Shown: positions 47,391 through 55,238 of the stretch, piece after piece
Position numbering within the stretch: the stretch's first letter is position 1
Layout: each line of letters begins with the position of its first letter
Assembly: GCA_002354655.1 (NCBI GenBank)
Contig: DELY01000019.1
Coordinates: 1-64,000 of the forward strand
Length of the DNA stretch: 64,000 nt
From: Pseudomonas sp. UBA2684
Lineage (GTDB): Bacteria; Pseudomonadota; Gammaproteobacteria; Pseudomonadales; Pseudomonadaceae
Reading direction: 5' to 3'
Position numbers and translations under genes: made by a program
The notes under the pieces: generated by a model
Told to the model about the DNA's origin: nothing
Databases searched by the model: none
What the model saw: the letters and a program-made list of their open reading frames with translations, nothing else

Positions 47391-49067
47391 TTAGTGATCC
47401 AGCGCCTTGTACTTCTCGCGCAAGCGGTTACGCATGTAGACCGCGGTGAGGTTCAAAATCGCGATCACCAGCACCAGCAGCAGCGCTGTGGCGTACACCA
47501 GCGGCCGCGCGGCCTCGACGTTGGGGCTCTGGAAGCCGACGTCGTAGATATGGAAGCCCAGGTGCATGATCTTCTGATCGAGGTGCAGGTACGGGTAGTT
47601 GCCGTCCACCGGCAAGCTCGGCGCCAACTTGACCACGCCGACCAGCATCAGCGGCGCCACTTCGCCGGCGGCACGCGCCACGGCGAGGATCAGGCCGGTC
47701 ATCATCGCCGGGCTGGCCATCGGCAGCACCACGCGCCAGAGCGTTTCGATCTTGGTCGCACCGAGCGCCAGGGAACCTTCGCGCAGCGCCCGGGGAATCC
47801 GCGCCAGGCCTTCTTCGGTGGCGACGATCACCACCGGCACCGCGAGGATCGCCAGGGTCAGCGAGGCCCAGAGCAGGCCCGGCGTACCGAAGGTCGGTGC
47901 CGGCGCGGCCTCGGGGAAGAACAACCGGTCGATCGAGCCGCCCAGCACATAGACGAAGAAGCCCAAGCCGAACACCCCGTAAACAATGGCCGGGACGCCA
48001 GCCAGGTTGTTCACCGCGATGCGGATCACCCGGGTCAACGGCCCTTGTTTGGCGTATTCGCGCAGGTAGATCGCAGCGATCACGCCGAACGGGGTAACGA
48101 TCACGGCCATGATCAGGGTCATCATCACGGTGCCGAAAATCGCTGGGAAGATCCCGCCTTCGGTGTTGGCTTCACGCGGGTCGTCGCTGACGAACTCCCA
48201 CAATTTGGCAAAGTAGAAGCCGAGCTTGTCGAACGTGCCCATGGCATTGGGCTGGAAGGCGCGCACCACCTTGCCCAGGCTCAGCTCAACCTCGCGGCCG
48301 TCGGCGGTCTTGACCGTGGCGCTGTCGCGGTTGAAGGCCTCGTAGAGCGCCACCAACTGGGTTTCCAGCACCTTGTACTCGGCATCCCACTGGGCGCGAT
48401 CGGCGTCCAGATCGGCTTGCGCCTGCGCACTCAGCGTACCCTGCAGCTCCAGGCTGCGGGTTTGCAGACGAATGCGCTCAAGCCCGGCGTTGATCCGGCC
48501 AATGTCCTTCTTCTCCAGGCGCACGACCTGGGCATGCAGCTCGTCGACCCGCGCCAGACGCTCCTGCAAGGCATCCCATGCGGCATCGCCCTCGGCGACC
48601 AGCTGGCCGTTTTCCTTGACGTTGATCAGGTAGCCATAGAGGTTGCCCCACTCGCGGCGCTCGAATGCGCTGAGCGTTTCCGGCGTGCGCTGGTTGCTCA
48701 ACCACTCGCCGACCACCCAGGTGAAGTCAGCGCCGTAGAGGTCGCGGTTACCCACTTTGAACAGCTCGCGGGTCATGAACTCGCCGCCCTCGGCGCTCAC
48801 CGGCAAGCCGGACGCCGCCAGGCGCGCACGCGGGATCTCTTCGATCTGGGTGATCTCGCCCGCCATCACCTTGGCTTCCTGACCAGGCACCCGGTAGTCG
48901 GCTTCGATGATATCGGCGGGCCAGAAGTGACCGAGACCGCGGGTGGCGATCACCGCCAGCAGACCGAGGGTCATGATCACCGCGATGGACACCGCACCGG
49001 CGTTCATCCAGATCCACGGCGAACCGCTTTTGAACCAGGCTTTTACGGAATTCTTTTTCACGGACAT
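47391..49067 (-). CDS. pstA: Phosphate ABC transporter permease PstA, extended form
   Basis: Inner-membrane permease subunit. With 558 residues it is nearly twice the E. coli length. A first hydrophobic helix (about residues 18-42) is followed by a long soluble insertion of roughly 200 residues with a heptad-like helical part (RLARVDELHAQVVRLEKKDIGRINAGLER, read in parts), probably periplasmic. The typical permease part occupies the C-terminal half: AIFGTVMMTLIMAVIVTPFGVIAAIYL and the EAA-like loop ALREGSLALGATKIETLWRVVLP, read in parts. It starts 15 bases after pstC, in the same transcript. Confidence 0.95.
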   Translation of the reverse strand: MSVKKNSVKAWFKSGSPWIWMNAGAVSIAVIMTLGLLAVIATRGLGHFWPADIIEADYRVPGQEAKVMAGEITQIEEIPRARLAASGLPVSAEGGEFMTRELFKVGNRDLYGADFTWVVGEWLSNQRTPETLSAFERREWGNLYGYLINVKENGQLVAEGDAAWDALQERLARVDELHAQVVRLEKKDIGRINAGLERIRLQTRSLELQGTLSAQAQADLDADRAQWDAEYKVLETQLVALYEAFNRDSATVKTADGREVELSLGKVVRAFQPNAMGTFDKLGFYFAKLWEFVSDDPREANTEGGIFPAIFGTVMMTLIMAVIVTPFGVIAAIYLREYAKQGPLTRVIRIAVNNLAGVPAIVYGVFGLGFFVYVLGGSIDRLFFPEAAPAPTFGTPGLLWASLTLAILAVPVVIVATEEGLARIPRALREGSLALGATKIETLWRVVLPMASPAMMTGLILAVARAAGEVAPLMLVGVVKLAPSLPVDGNYPYLHLDQKIMHLGFHIYDVGFQSPNVEAARPLVYATALLLVLVIAILNLTAVYMRNRLREKYKALDH

Positions 49068-49082
49068 ATACCTTCCAAAGCC

Positions 49083-51368
49083 TTAGAGCGACGCGTACTT
49101 GACGCGCAGACGCTGGCGCACCAGCTCCGCGAGCGTGTTCATGACGAAGGTGAAGGACAGCAGAACCAGCGCCGAGAGGAACAGCACGCGGTAGTGAGTA
49201 CCGCCGACCGCCGACTCGGGCATTTCCACCGCCACGTTGGCGGCCAGGGTGCGCAGACCTTCAAAGATGTTCATGTCCATGATCGCGGTGTTGCCGGTGG
49301 CCATCAGCACGATCATGGTTTCGCCCACGGCGCGGCCCATGCCGATCATCACGGCCGAGAAGATGCCTGGGCTGGCGGTGAGGATGACCACCCGAGTCAG
49401 GGTCTGCCAAGGCGTTGCCCCGAGAGCCAGGGAACCGAAGGTCAGGCTTTTCGGCACGCTGAACACGGCATCTTCGGCAATCGAGTAGATGTTCGGAATC
49501 ACCGCGAAACCCATGGCCAGACCGACCACCAGGGCGTTGCGCTGGTCGAACGGGATGCCCAGGTCGTTGCTCAACCAGGCCCGCATGTTGCCGTCGAACA
49601 ACCAGACTTCCAGGTGGCCGCTCATGCTCAGGGAGACGAAACCGACCAGCAGGATCACCGGGATCAGCAACGCAGCTTCCCAGCCGTCCGGCACCCGCAG
49701 GCGAATCGCTTCCGGCAGGCGGCTCCAGGCGAAGCCGGCCAGCAGAATGCCGATCGGGGTGAAGATCAGCAGGCTGAAGATGCCCGGCAGATGCCCTTCG
49801 ACATAGGGCGCGAGGAACAGGCCGGCAAAGAAGCCGAGGATCACCGTCGGCAAAGCCTCCATCAGCTCGATCACCGGTTTGATCTTGCCGCGCATGGCCG
49901 GCGCCATGAAGTAGGCGGTGTAGATGGCCGCGGCAATCGCCAACGGCGCCGCCAGCAGCATGGCGTAGAACGCCGCTTTCAGGGTGCCGAAGGCCAGCGG
50001 CGCGAGACTCAGCTTGGGCTCGGCATCGGTGTTGGCGGACGTCGACTGCCAGATGTAGTCCGGCTGGTCGTAGTTTTCATACCAGACCTTGCCCCACAGC
50101 GAACTCCAGGACACTTCCGGGTGCGGGTTGTCGACCAACAGACGCTGCAGCTGCCCTTGCGATTCGACCAGCACGCGGTTGGCGCGCGGCGACAGGCCCG
50201 CCAACGCAGCCCCATCGGCAATCGGCTCGACCAACAAGGTGCGGTGTGCGGTGCTGTGGAAAATCCCCAGGTTACCTTGTGCATCCAAGGCCATGAAGCC
50301 TTTGCGACGTTCTTCGGGGATGATCTGGGTAATCGCGTTGCCGGCCATCTGGAAGCTGCGGATGGACTTCAGGTACTGCTTGCCATCGTCGTCGCGCACC
50401 ATGAACCACTGCGCGATGCCGCCCTTGCTGTCGCCGATCATCAAGGAGATGCCGCCGAGCAACGCAGTGGCGCTGCTGACTTCGCTGGCGCCGTCGTTGA
50501 GCAGCTTGTAGCGCCCATTCAGCTCTTTGGTGCGCAGGCTGAACACATCCGCCGTGGCACGCCCGTTGATCACGTACAACCACTGCTGACGCGGATCGAC
50601 GATCAAGGCCTTGATCGGTTCGGCGATCTGCGGCAAGGCGATGCGCTCTTCGTTGAGCGTGACCTCGCCGGTCATCATGTTCTCTTCGCGGCCGAGGCTC
50701 AGCACGTGCAGGTCGGTACCGCTGGAGGCGCTCAGCAGCAGCGTGCCGCTGTTCAGGTTGATGCCGACATGGTCCAGCGCCCGACCCTGCGGATCCAGGC
50801 TGATCGGCGCCTCGCCAAACGGATAATTAATGCGCGGGGTAATGGTTTTGACGTCGTTCGGGTAACTGACCGGATAAGCATGCTCGAACACCAGCACCTG
50901 GCCGGTGGACAAGCCCAAGGCCACCCGATTGCTGCCCGGCTGATCGAGCCCGACGGAAGCCACCTGGGCATTCGCCGGCAGCGGCAGAGTGACCGCGCTC
51001 AGCAGCGCCATGCTCTTGGCATCGAAGAACTGCACCTGCCCGCGCGCGTCGAGGCGCATGGCCACTTGGTTCTGCTCTTCCACCGCCATCAACAGCGGCT
51101 TGCCGGCCTCTGCCAGCCAGGCCGGCTGCACCGGATCGCGGCTGTCGAGACCGGCGCCCTGGAACATCGGGAACACGATGTAGGCCAGGTAGAAGAAGAT
51201 CAGCGTGATGGCGCCCAGCACCGTCATGCCGCCGATGGACACACACCAGCGTGCCAGTCGGTCTTTCAGCGCACGTATGCGCCGCTTGCGCTGCAAGGCC
51301 GGAGTATTGAAGTCCAGCCCGAGGGATTTGGGAGTGGCGGTCATGGTTTCACTTGCCAGGTCATTCAT
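49083..51368 (-). CDS. pstC: Phosphate ABC transporter permease PstC, extended form
   Basis: Inner-membrane permease subunit of 761 residues, more than twice the E. coli PstC. A hydrophobic helix near residues 50-72 (GAITLIFFYLAYIVF) anchors a large extra domain of about 350 residues with repeated beta-strand-like segments (VLVFEHAYPVSYPND, LLLSASSGTDLHVLSLG, PRQQWLYVINGRA), suggestive of a periplasmic beta-propeller. The permease core follows with AAAIYTAYFMAPAMRGKIKP and an EAA loop SLALGATPWQTLTRVV. A Pho box lies 79-96 bases upstream of the ATG, so the gene has its own phosphate-controlled promoter as well as any read-through from pstS. Confidence 0.95.
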   Translation of the reverse strand: MNDLASETMTATPKSLGLDFNTPALQRKRRIRALKDRLARWCVSIGGMTVLGAITLIFFYLAYIVFPMFQGAGLDSRDPVQPAWLAEAGKPLLMAVEEQNQVAMRLDARGQVQFFDAKSMALLSAVTLPLPANAQVASVGLDQPGSNRVALGLSTGQVLVFEHAYPVSYPNDVKTITPRINYPFGEAPISLDPQGRALDHVGINLNSGTLLLSASSGTDLHVLSLGREENMMTGEVTLNEERIALPQIAEPIKALIVDPRQQWLYVINGRATADVFSLRTKELNGRYKLLNDGASEVSSATALLGGISLMIGDSKGGIAQWFMVRDDDGKQYLKSIRSFQMAGNAITQIIPEERRKGFMALDAQGNLGIFHSTAHRTLLVEPIADGAALAGLSPRANRVLVESQGQLQRLLVDNPHPEVSWSSLWGKVWYENYDQPDYIWQSTSANTDAEPKLSLAPLAFGTLKAAFYAMLLAAPLAIAAAIYTAYFMAPAMRGKIKPVIELMEALPTVILGFFAGLFLAPYVEGHLPGIFSLLIFTPIGILLAGFAWSRLPEAIRLRVPDGWEAALLIPVILLVGFVSLSMSGHLEVWLFDGNMRAWLSNDLGIPFDQRNALVVGLAMGFAVIPNIYSIAEDAVFSVPKSLTFGSLALGATPWQTLTRVVILTASPGIFSAVMIGMGRAVGETMIVLMATGNTAIMDMNIFEGLRTLAANVAVEMPESAVGGTHYRVLFLSALVLLSFTFVMNTLAELVRQRLRVKYASL

Positions 51369-51430
51369 AGTAAGAGCGTCTCTGCGCGGCCATGAGCGCG
51401 CCGTGTTTTCGTTCGTTGCACAGGCTGTGT

Positions 51431-51464
51431 ACTGTAGTCAGCTTGTGTGACAGAAAAGTTACAG
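51431..51464 (-). promoter_or_regulatory. Pho box promoter of pstC
   Basis: On the minus strand CTGTAAC-TTTT-CTGTCAC (51464 down to 51447) has two half-sites in 11-bp register, then 10 bases, then TACAGT (51436-51431) as -10. This is the best Pho box in the window. It lies between pstS and pstC. Confidence 0.8.
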
Positions 51465-51480
51465 CACGTTGACAAAGCAA

Positions 51481-51506
51481 CGCCCACCTCTAAAAAGAGG
51501 CGGGCG
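51481..51506 (-). terminator. Hairpin between pstS and pstC
   Basis: CGCCCGCCTC and GAGGTGGGCG pair (one G-T wobble) around a TTTTTA loop, 41 bases past the pstS stop. The downstream bases GTTGCTTT are only mildly T-rich. It probably ends or attenuates most pstS transcripts, leaving a high ratio of PstS to permease. Confidence 0.6.
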
Positions 51507-51547
51507 TGGCGGCTTACTGTGGCGTCCCTGCCGGTATTACCAGAGGC

Positions 51548-52516
51548 TTACAGGCCCAGTTCCTTCATGGTTTTCTCAACCACTTTGCTCGGCAGCGGGA
51601 TGTAACCGTCTTTAACGACCACTTCCTGGCCTTGCTTGGACAGCACCAGCTTGATGAACTCGGCATCCAGCGGGCTCAGGGCTTTGTTCGGCGCCTTGTT
51701 CACGTAGACGTAGAAGAAACGTGCCAGCGGGAACTTGCCAGCCAGGGCGTTTTCTTCGTTGGCTTCAAACGCTTCGCCGCCTTTCTTCGACAGCGGCACA
51801 GCCTTCACGCTGGAGGTCTTGTAGCCGATACCCGAGTAACCGATAGCATTCAGGGTGCTGGAGATCGACTGCACCACGGAAGCCGAACCCGGCTGCTCGT
51901 TGACGTTGGATTTGAAGTCGCCTTTGCACAGGGCTTCTTCCTTGAAGTAACCGTAGGTGCCGGAAACCGAGTTACGGCCGAACAGCTGCAACGGCTTGGC
52001 CGCCCACTCGCCGGTCAGACCAACGTCACCCCAGGTTTTCATGTCGCTGGCGCCACCGCACAGGCGGGTGCTGGAGAAGATCGCATCCACTTGCTCGATC
52101 GACAGGCTCTTGATCGGGTTGTCCTTGTGCACGAATACCGCCAGGGCATCGATGGCCACCGGAACGGCCGTCGGCTTGTAACCGTATTTCTGTTCGAACG
52201 CCTGAATCTCGCTGTCCTTCATGGCGCGGCTCATCGGGCCCATGTTGGCAGTGCCTTCGGTCATTGCCGGTGGCGCGGTGGAGGAACCGGCAGCCTGGAT
52301 CTGGATATTGACGTTCGGGTAGCTGCGCTTGAATTCTTCAGCCCACAGGGTCATCAGGTTGGCCAGCGAGTCGGAACCGACGCTGGACAGGTTGCCCGAA
52401 ACGCCCGAGGTCTTTTCATAGGTCGGCAGAGCCGGATCGATCGCGGCGACCGCAGTGGCGGTGGCCACGCCAGCGGCGACAAAAGTCATGGCCGCCATCA
52501 AACGCTTAAGTTTCAT
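51548..52516 (-). CDS. pstS: Phosphate-binding periplasmic protein PstS
   Basis: Soluble high-affinity phosphate receptor. The 322 residues start with a Sec signal peptide ([25 protein letters not shown], cut near residue 25; read in parts). The mature part shows [29 protein letters not shown], the phosphate loop [11 protein letters not shown] and the [19 protein letters not shown] segment. These match the Pseudomonas DING-like/PstS-2 type rather than E. coli PstS. A Pho box promoter precedes the gene; a hairpin follows it. Confidence 0.96.
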   Translation of the reverse strand: MKLKRLMAAMTFVAAGVATATAVAAIDPALPTYEKTSGVSGNLSSVGSDSLANLMTLWAEEFKRSYPNVNIQIQAAGSSTAPPAMTEGTANMGPMSRAMKDSEIQAFEQKYGYKPTAVPVAIDALAVFVHKDNPIKSLSIEQVDAIFSSTRLCGGASDMKTWGDVGLTGEWAAKPLQLFGRNSVSGTYGYFKEEALCKGDFKSNVNEQPGSASVVQSISSTLNAIGYSGIGYKTSSVKAVPLSKKGGEAFEANEENALAGKFPLARFFYVYVNKAPNKALSPLDAEFIKLVLSKQGQEVVVKDGYIPLPSKVVEKTMKELGL

Positions 52517-52580
52517 GCCTTGCTCCTAGCAGAATTAGTGTTGGATAGAACGGGGCCAAGTATCTGTAGGCCACGTGACC

Positions 52581-52614
52581 AATCTATGAAATCAATGTGA
52601 CAGTTACATGACCG
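52581..52614 (-). promoter_or_regulatory. Pho box promoter of pstS
   Basis: On the minus strand CGGTCAT-GTAA-CTGTCAC (52614 down to 52597) has two half-sites in 11-bp register, then 10 bases, then TAGATT (52586-52581) as -10, 65 bases before the pstS ATG. Confidence 0.75.
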
Positions 52615-52732
52615 CCGGCGACTTTGTGCGCGCCGCGGCAACAATGCCTACGCAGCGCTAGCGGCAAAGCGCCATGGTCGCCCAGCGACCGTTCAGTCGG
52701 TATACTCGCGAAACCCGCACCCTTGCGGGCCC

Positions 52733-52874
52733 GCAGGCCACTGAAAAACTACTGTGCTCGGCTATGCCGCGTTGAAATCAGACCCAGACGGCTCATGTAC
52801 AACTCGTACACTCCGCGTCCTCGCCTGATCTCGCCTTGCCTCGCCTTTGCTCGTTACCTTTTTCAACGGTCTGC
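52733..52874. repeat. MITE-like element with terminal inverted repeats
   Basis: GCAGGCCACTGAAAAA (52733-52748) and TTTTTCAACGGTCTGC (52859-52874) are imperfect terminal inverted repeats, 13 of 16 matching. The 142-bp element has no coding capacity. Related end sequences, GCAGGCCGTTGAA near 24342 and GCAGGTCGTTGCAAAAA near 18662, occur elsewhere in the window. Confidence 0.55.
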
Positions 52875-52915
52875 GCCGCGCCTACAACAACAACCGCGCC
52901 GCGAGCCGTAATCAG

Positions 52916-53317
52916 ATGAACGACTTCGAACAGGATGACCCGATTCCCCAAGGCGACTTAGCCCTGCAGATCACCGCGCTGCCGCGTGAAACCAATGGTT
53001 TCGGCGATATTTTTGGCGGCTGGCTGGTCGCGCAAATGGACCTCGCCGGCACCGCTATGGCCAGCAAAGTGGCCGGCGGACGCGTCGCGACGGTCGCGAT
53101 CGATCGCATGGCCTTCCTGGTGCCTGTCGCCGTCGGCGCGCAATTGTCCTTCTACACCCAGGCACTGGAAGTCGGTCGCAGCTCGATCCAGATGCTGGTC
53201 GAGGTGTGGAGCGACGACCCGCTGTCCAGCGAATGGCGCAAGGTCACCGAAGCAGTGTTCGTCTTCGTCGCCATCGACGGCAGCGGTCGCACTCGCCCGG
53301 TTCCTGCGCGGCGGTAG
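52916..53317 (+). CDS. Acyl-CoA thioesterase, YciA-type hotdog protein
   Basis: Single hotdog-domain enzyme of 133 residues, likely hydrolysing acyl-CoAs in the cytosol. The signature ETNGFGDIFGGWLVAQMDLAGTAMASK, with the catalytic Asp in GDIFGGW, places it with YciA and acyl-CoA thioester hydrolases. VAIDRMAFLVPVAVG and SIQMLVEVWSDD complete the fold. The ATG at 52916 starts MNDFEQDDP; the frame continues upstream into the MITE-like element but has no family support there. The ribosome binding site is poor. It ends at a bidirectional terminator shared with the TRAP gene. Confidence 0.9.
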   Translation: MNDFEQDDPIPQGDLALQITALPRETNGFGDIFGGWLVAQMDLAGTAMASKVAGGRVATVAIDRMAFLVPVAVGAQLSFYTQALEVGRSSIQMLVEVWSDDPLSSEWRKVTEAVFVFVAIDGSGRTRPVPARR

Positions 53318-53352
53318 GACGGGGTTTCAGCTGGATACTGAAACGCAGAGAC

Positions 53353-53382
53353 AAAAACGCCGGCCCTAGGGCCGGCGTTTTG
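53353..53382. terminator. Bidirectional Rho-independent terminator
   Basis: AAAACGCCGGCCC-TA-GGGCCGGCGTTTT is a perfect long stem with A and T ends. It lies between the convergent thioesterase and TRAP binding-protein genes. Confidence 0.92.
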
Positions 53383-53396
53383 CTGTGCGCTAAGAA

Positions 53397-54497
53397 TCAG
53401 CCGCGGATGTTGTAGATGTCTTTCTCGTTCATCTCGGCATAGTCGTACAGGCGCTGCATGTAAGCCTTCTGCTGTGCCCACACCTTGGTTGCCACCGGAT
53501 CGGCCGCCGCGCTGGCGTCGACCACTTCGGCAGCCACTTCCTTGAGCTTGGTCAGCACGTCGTCCGGCAGACGGCGCACGTCGACACCTTCACCCTTGAG
53601 CTGCTCCAGGGCTTCCATGTTGCGCGCGTTGTAATCGTCGAGCATGTCGCCGTTGACGTCGCGAGCGGCGGCACGAACGATGGCCTGCAAGTCGGCTGGC
53701 AGGGTTTCCCAAGCCTTGATGTTGACGTCCAGTTCGAAGGTCACGTTCGGCTCTTGCCAGCCTGGGGTGTAGTAGTACTTGGCCGCTTTGTGCAGGCCCA
53801 GCGCCTGGTCGTTGTACGGACCGATCCACTCGGTGGCGTCGATCGCACCGGTTTGCAGCGCGGTGAAGATTTCACCGGCCGGCATGTTGACCACAGTACC
53901 GCCCATCTTGGTCAGCACTTCGCCGCCCAGACCCGGGGTACGCATCTTCAGGCCCTTGAAGTCGTCGACCCCGTTGATTTCCTTGTTGAACCAGCCAGCG
54001 GTCTGCACGCCCGTCGCGCCGCAGGCCATCGGCAGCACGCCGAACGGCTTGTAGACTTCTTCCCACAGCTGCATACCGCCCCCACGGTGCAGCCAGGCGT
54101 TCATTTCCTGAGCATTCGGGCCGAATGGCAGCGCGCAGAAGAACTGTGCGGCCGGCACTTTGCCTTTCCAGTAGTACGGCGCGCCATGACCCATTTCGGC
54201 GGTGCCGCGGGAGACTGCATCGAACACTTCCAGCGCCGGCACCAGCTCGCCAGCGGCATAGACCTTGACCTTCAGACGGCCATTGCTCATCTCATTGACC
54301 AGCGTGGCGAAGCGCTCGGCCCCTACGCCTACACCAGGGAAGTTCTTCGGCCAGGAGGTGACCATCTTCCAGTTAAAGGTCTCCCCACCCGCACCCTCTT
54401 GAGGCTTGGCGGCGGTTTCAGCCTCTTTGTTGCAGCCGGCCAATGCGGTGGCGGCAAGACCTACGCCCGCTGCTGCGAGAATTTGACGACGTTTCAT
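53397..54497 (-). CDS. TRAP transporter substrate-binding protein (DctP/TakP-like)
   Basis: Extracytoplasmic binding protein of a tripartite ATP-independent transporter, 366 residues. The N-terminus MKRRQILAAAGVGLAATALAGC combines a twin-arginine-like RRQIL, a long hydrophobic run and a lipobox ALAGC (Cys 22), so it may be a lipoprotein, possibly Tat-exported. GLKMRTPGLGGEVLTKMGGTVVNMPAGEIFTALQTGAIDATEW (read in parts) is the DctP signature, with the Arg that binds the substrate carboxylate. The close likeness to TakP suggests a 2-oxo acid ligand. It diverges from dctQ-dctM, its likely membrane partners. Confidence 0.92.
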   Translation of the reverse strand: MKRRQILAAAGVGLAATALAGCNKEAETAAKPQEGAGGETFNWKMVTSWPKNFPGVGVGAERFATLVNEMSNGRLKVKVYAAGELVPALEVFDAVSRGTAEMGHGAPYYWKGKVPAAQFFCALPFGPNAQEMNAWLHRGGGMQLWEEVYKPFGVLPMACGATGVQTAGWFNKEINGVDDFKGLKMRTPGLGGEVLTKMGGTVVNMPAGEIFTALQTGAIDATEWIGPYNDQALGLHKAAKYYYTPGWQEPNVTFELDVNIKAWETLPADLQAIVRAAARDVNGDMLDDYNARNMEALEQLKGEGVDVRRLPDDVLTKLKEVAAEVVDASAAADPVATKVWAQQKAYMQRLYDYAEMNEKDIYNIRG

Positions 54498-54692
54498 GCA
54501 ATGCTCCTTCTTGTTGTATTGGTCTGACCACAGGATCGCTGTAGGCAAACTATGCCTGAGTAACATAGGGGGAAGTGACCCTCAAGCCTAGTAGATACGA
54601 CTAAAGTTGTAGTGGCATTGCTGCGACAACCCTGGCCTGCCTAAAATCGCCGGCTTGCCTGCCATCCTCACCCATAACGATAAGGACTCGAC

Positions 54693-55238
54693 ATGTCCGA
54701 CAAGTCTCCACTTCCATTAAGCATTGCGCATTTCATCGATGCGCTGAATACCCGCTTCGGTCAGGCCTGCGCCTGGCTGACCCTGTTCCTGGTGCTCGGC
54801 ACCGCACTAGTGGTCGTGCTGCGCTACGGCTTCGGCATCGGCGCTACCGCCCTGCAAGAAGCCGTACTGTACGCCCACGCCCTGGTATTCATGGGCGCCG
54901 CGGCCTGGACCCTGCAACGTAACGCGCATGTGCGCGTGGACATCTTCTACCAGAAGTTCAGCGGGCGCCGCCAAGCCCTGGTGGATAGCCTCGGCACCCT
55001 GCTGTTTCTCTTGCCACTGTGCCTGTTCCTCGGCTGGAGCAGCTGGGATTACGTCGGGAACTCCTGGGCAACCTTCGAAGGTTCCAGCGAATCCGGTGGC
55101 CTGAAGTTTGTCTACCTGCAAAAAAGCATCATCTTGGTGCTGGTGATCAGCCTGGTACTGCAAGGCATTTCCGACCTAATTAAATCCGCATATATGCTCG
55201 CCGGTCGCCTGCCCGAGCCTGAGGTGAAACATGGCTGA
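54693..55238 (+). CDS. TRAP transporter small permease subunit
   Basis: DctQ-type small integral membrane subunit of 181 residues with four hydrophobic segments (near residues 25-47, 55-75, 98-120 and 145-170). The conserved QRNAHVRVDIFYQKFSGRRQALVD lies between the second and third. It has AAGGA before the ATG at 54693. Its stop overlaps the start of the large-subunit gene by 8 bases, implying coupled translation. It works with the large permease and the divergent binding protein in Na+-driven uptake. Confidence 0.95.
   Translation: MSDKSPLPLSIAHFIDALNTRFGQACAWLTLFLVLGTALVVVLRYGFGIGATALQEAVLYAHALVFMGAAAWTLQRNAHVRVDIFYQKFSGRRQALVDSLGTLLFLLPLCLFLGWSSWDYVGNSWATFEGSSESGGLKFVYLQKSIILVLVISLVLQGISDLIKSAYMLAGRLPEPEVKHG

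Larger units (their letters stand above)
52517..52915. other. Divergent region pstS / thioesterase
   Basis: About 400 bases without a gene. It contains the pstS Pho box (52581-52614), a TATACT hexamer near 52700, a CCCGCACCCTTGCGGG hairpin at about 52714-52729, and the 142-bp MITE-like element 52733-52874 that ends 41 bases before the thioesterase start. Confidence 0.6.

Noticed and set aside
47307..51395. 1362-residue open frame on the plus strand opposite pstA and pstC
   Set aside because: It is antisense to two certain genes, and its His/Gln/Arg-rich, low-complexity product is the usual shadow of GC-rich coding DNA. No domain or ribosome binding site supports it.
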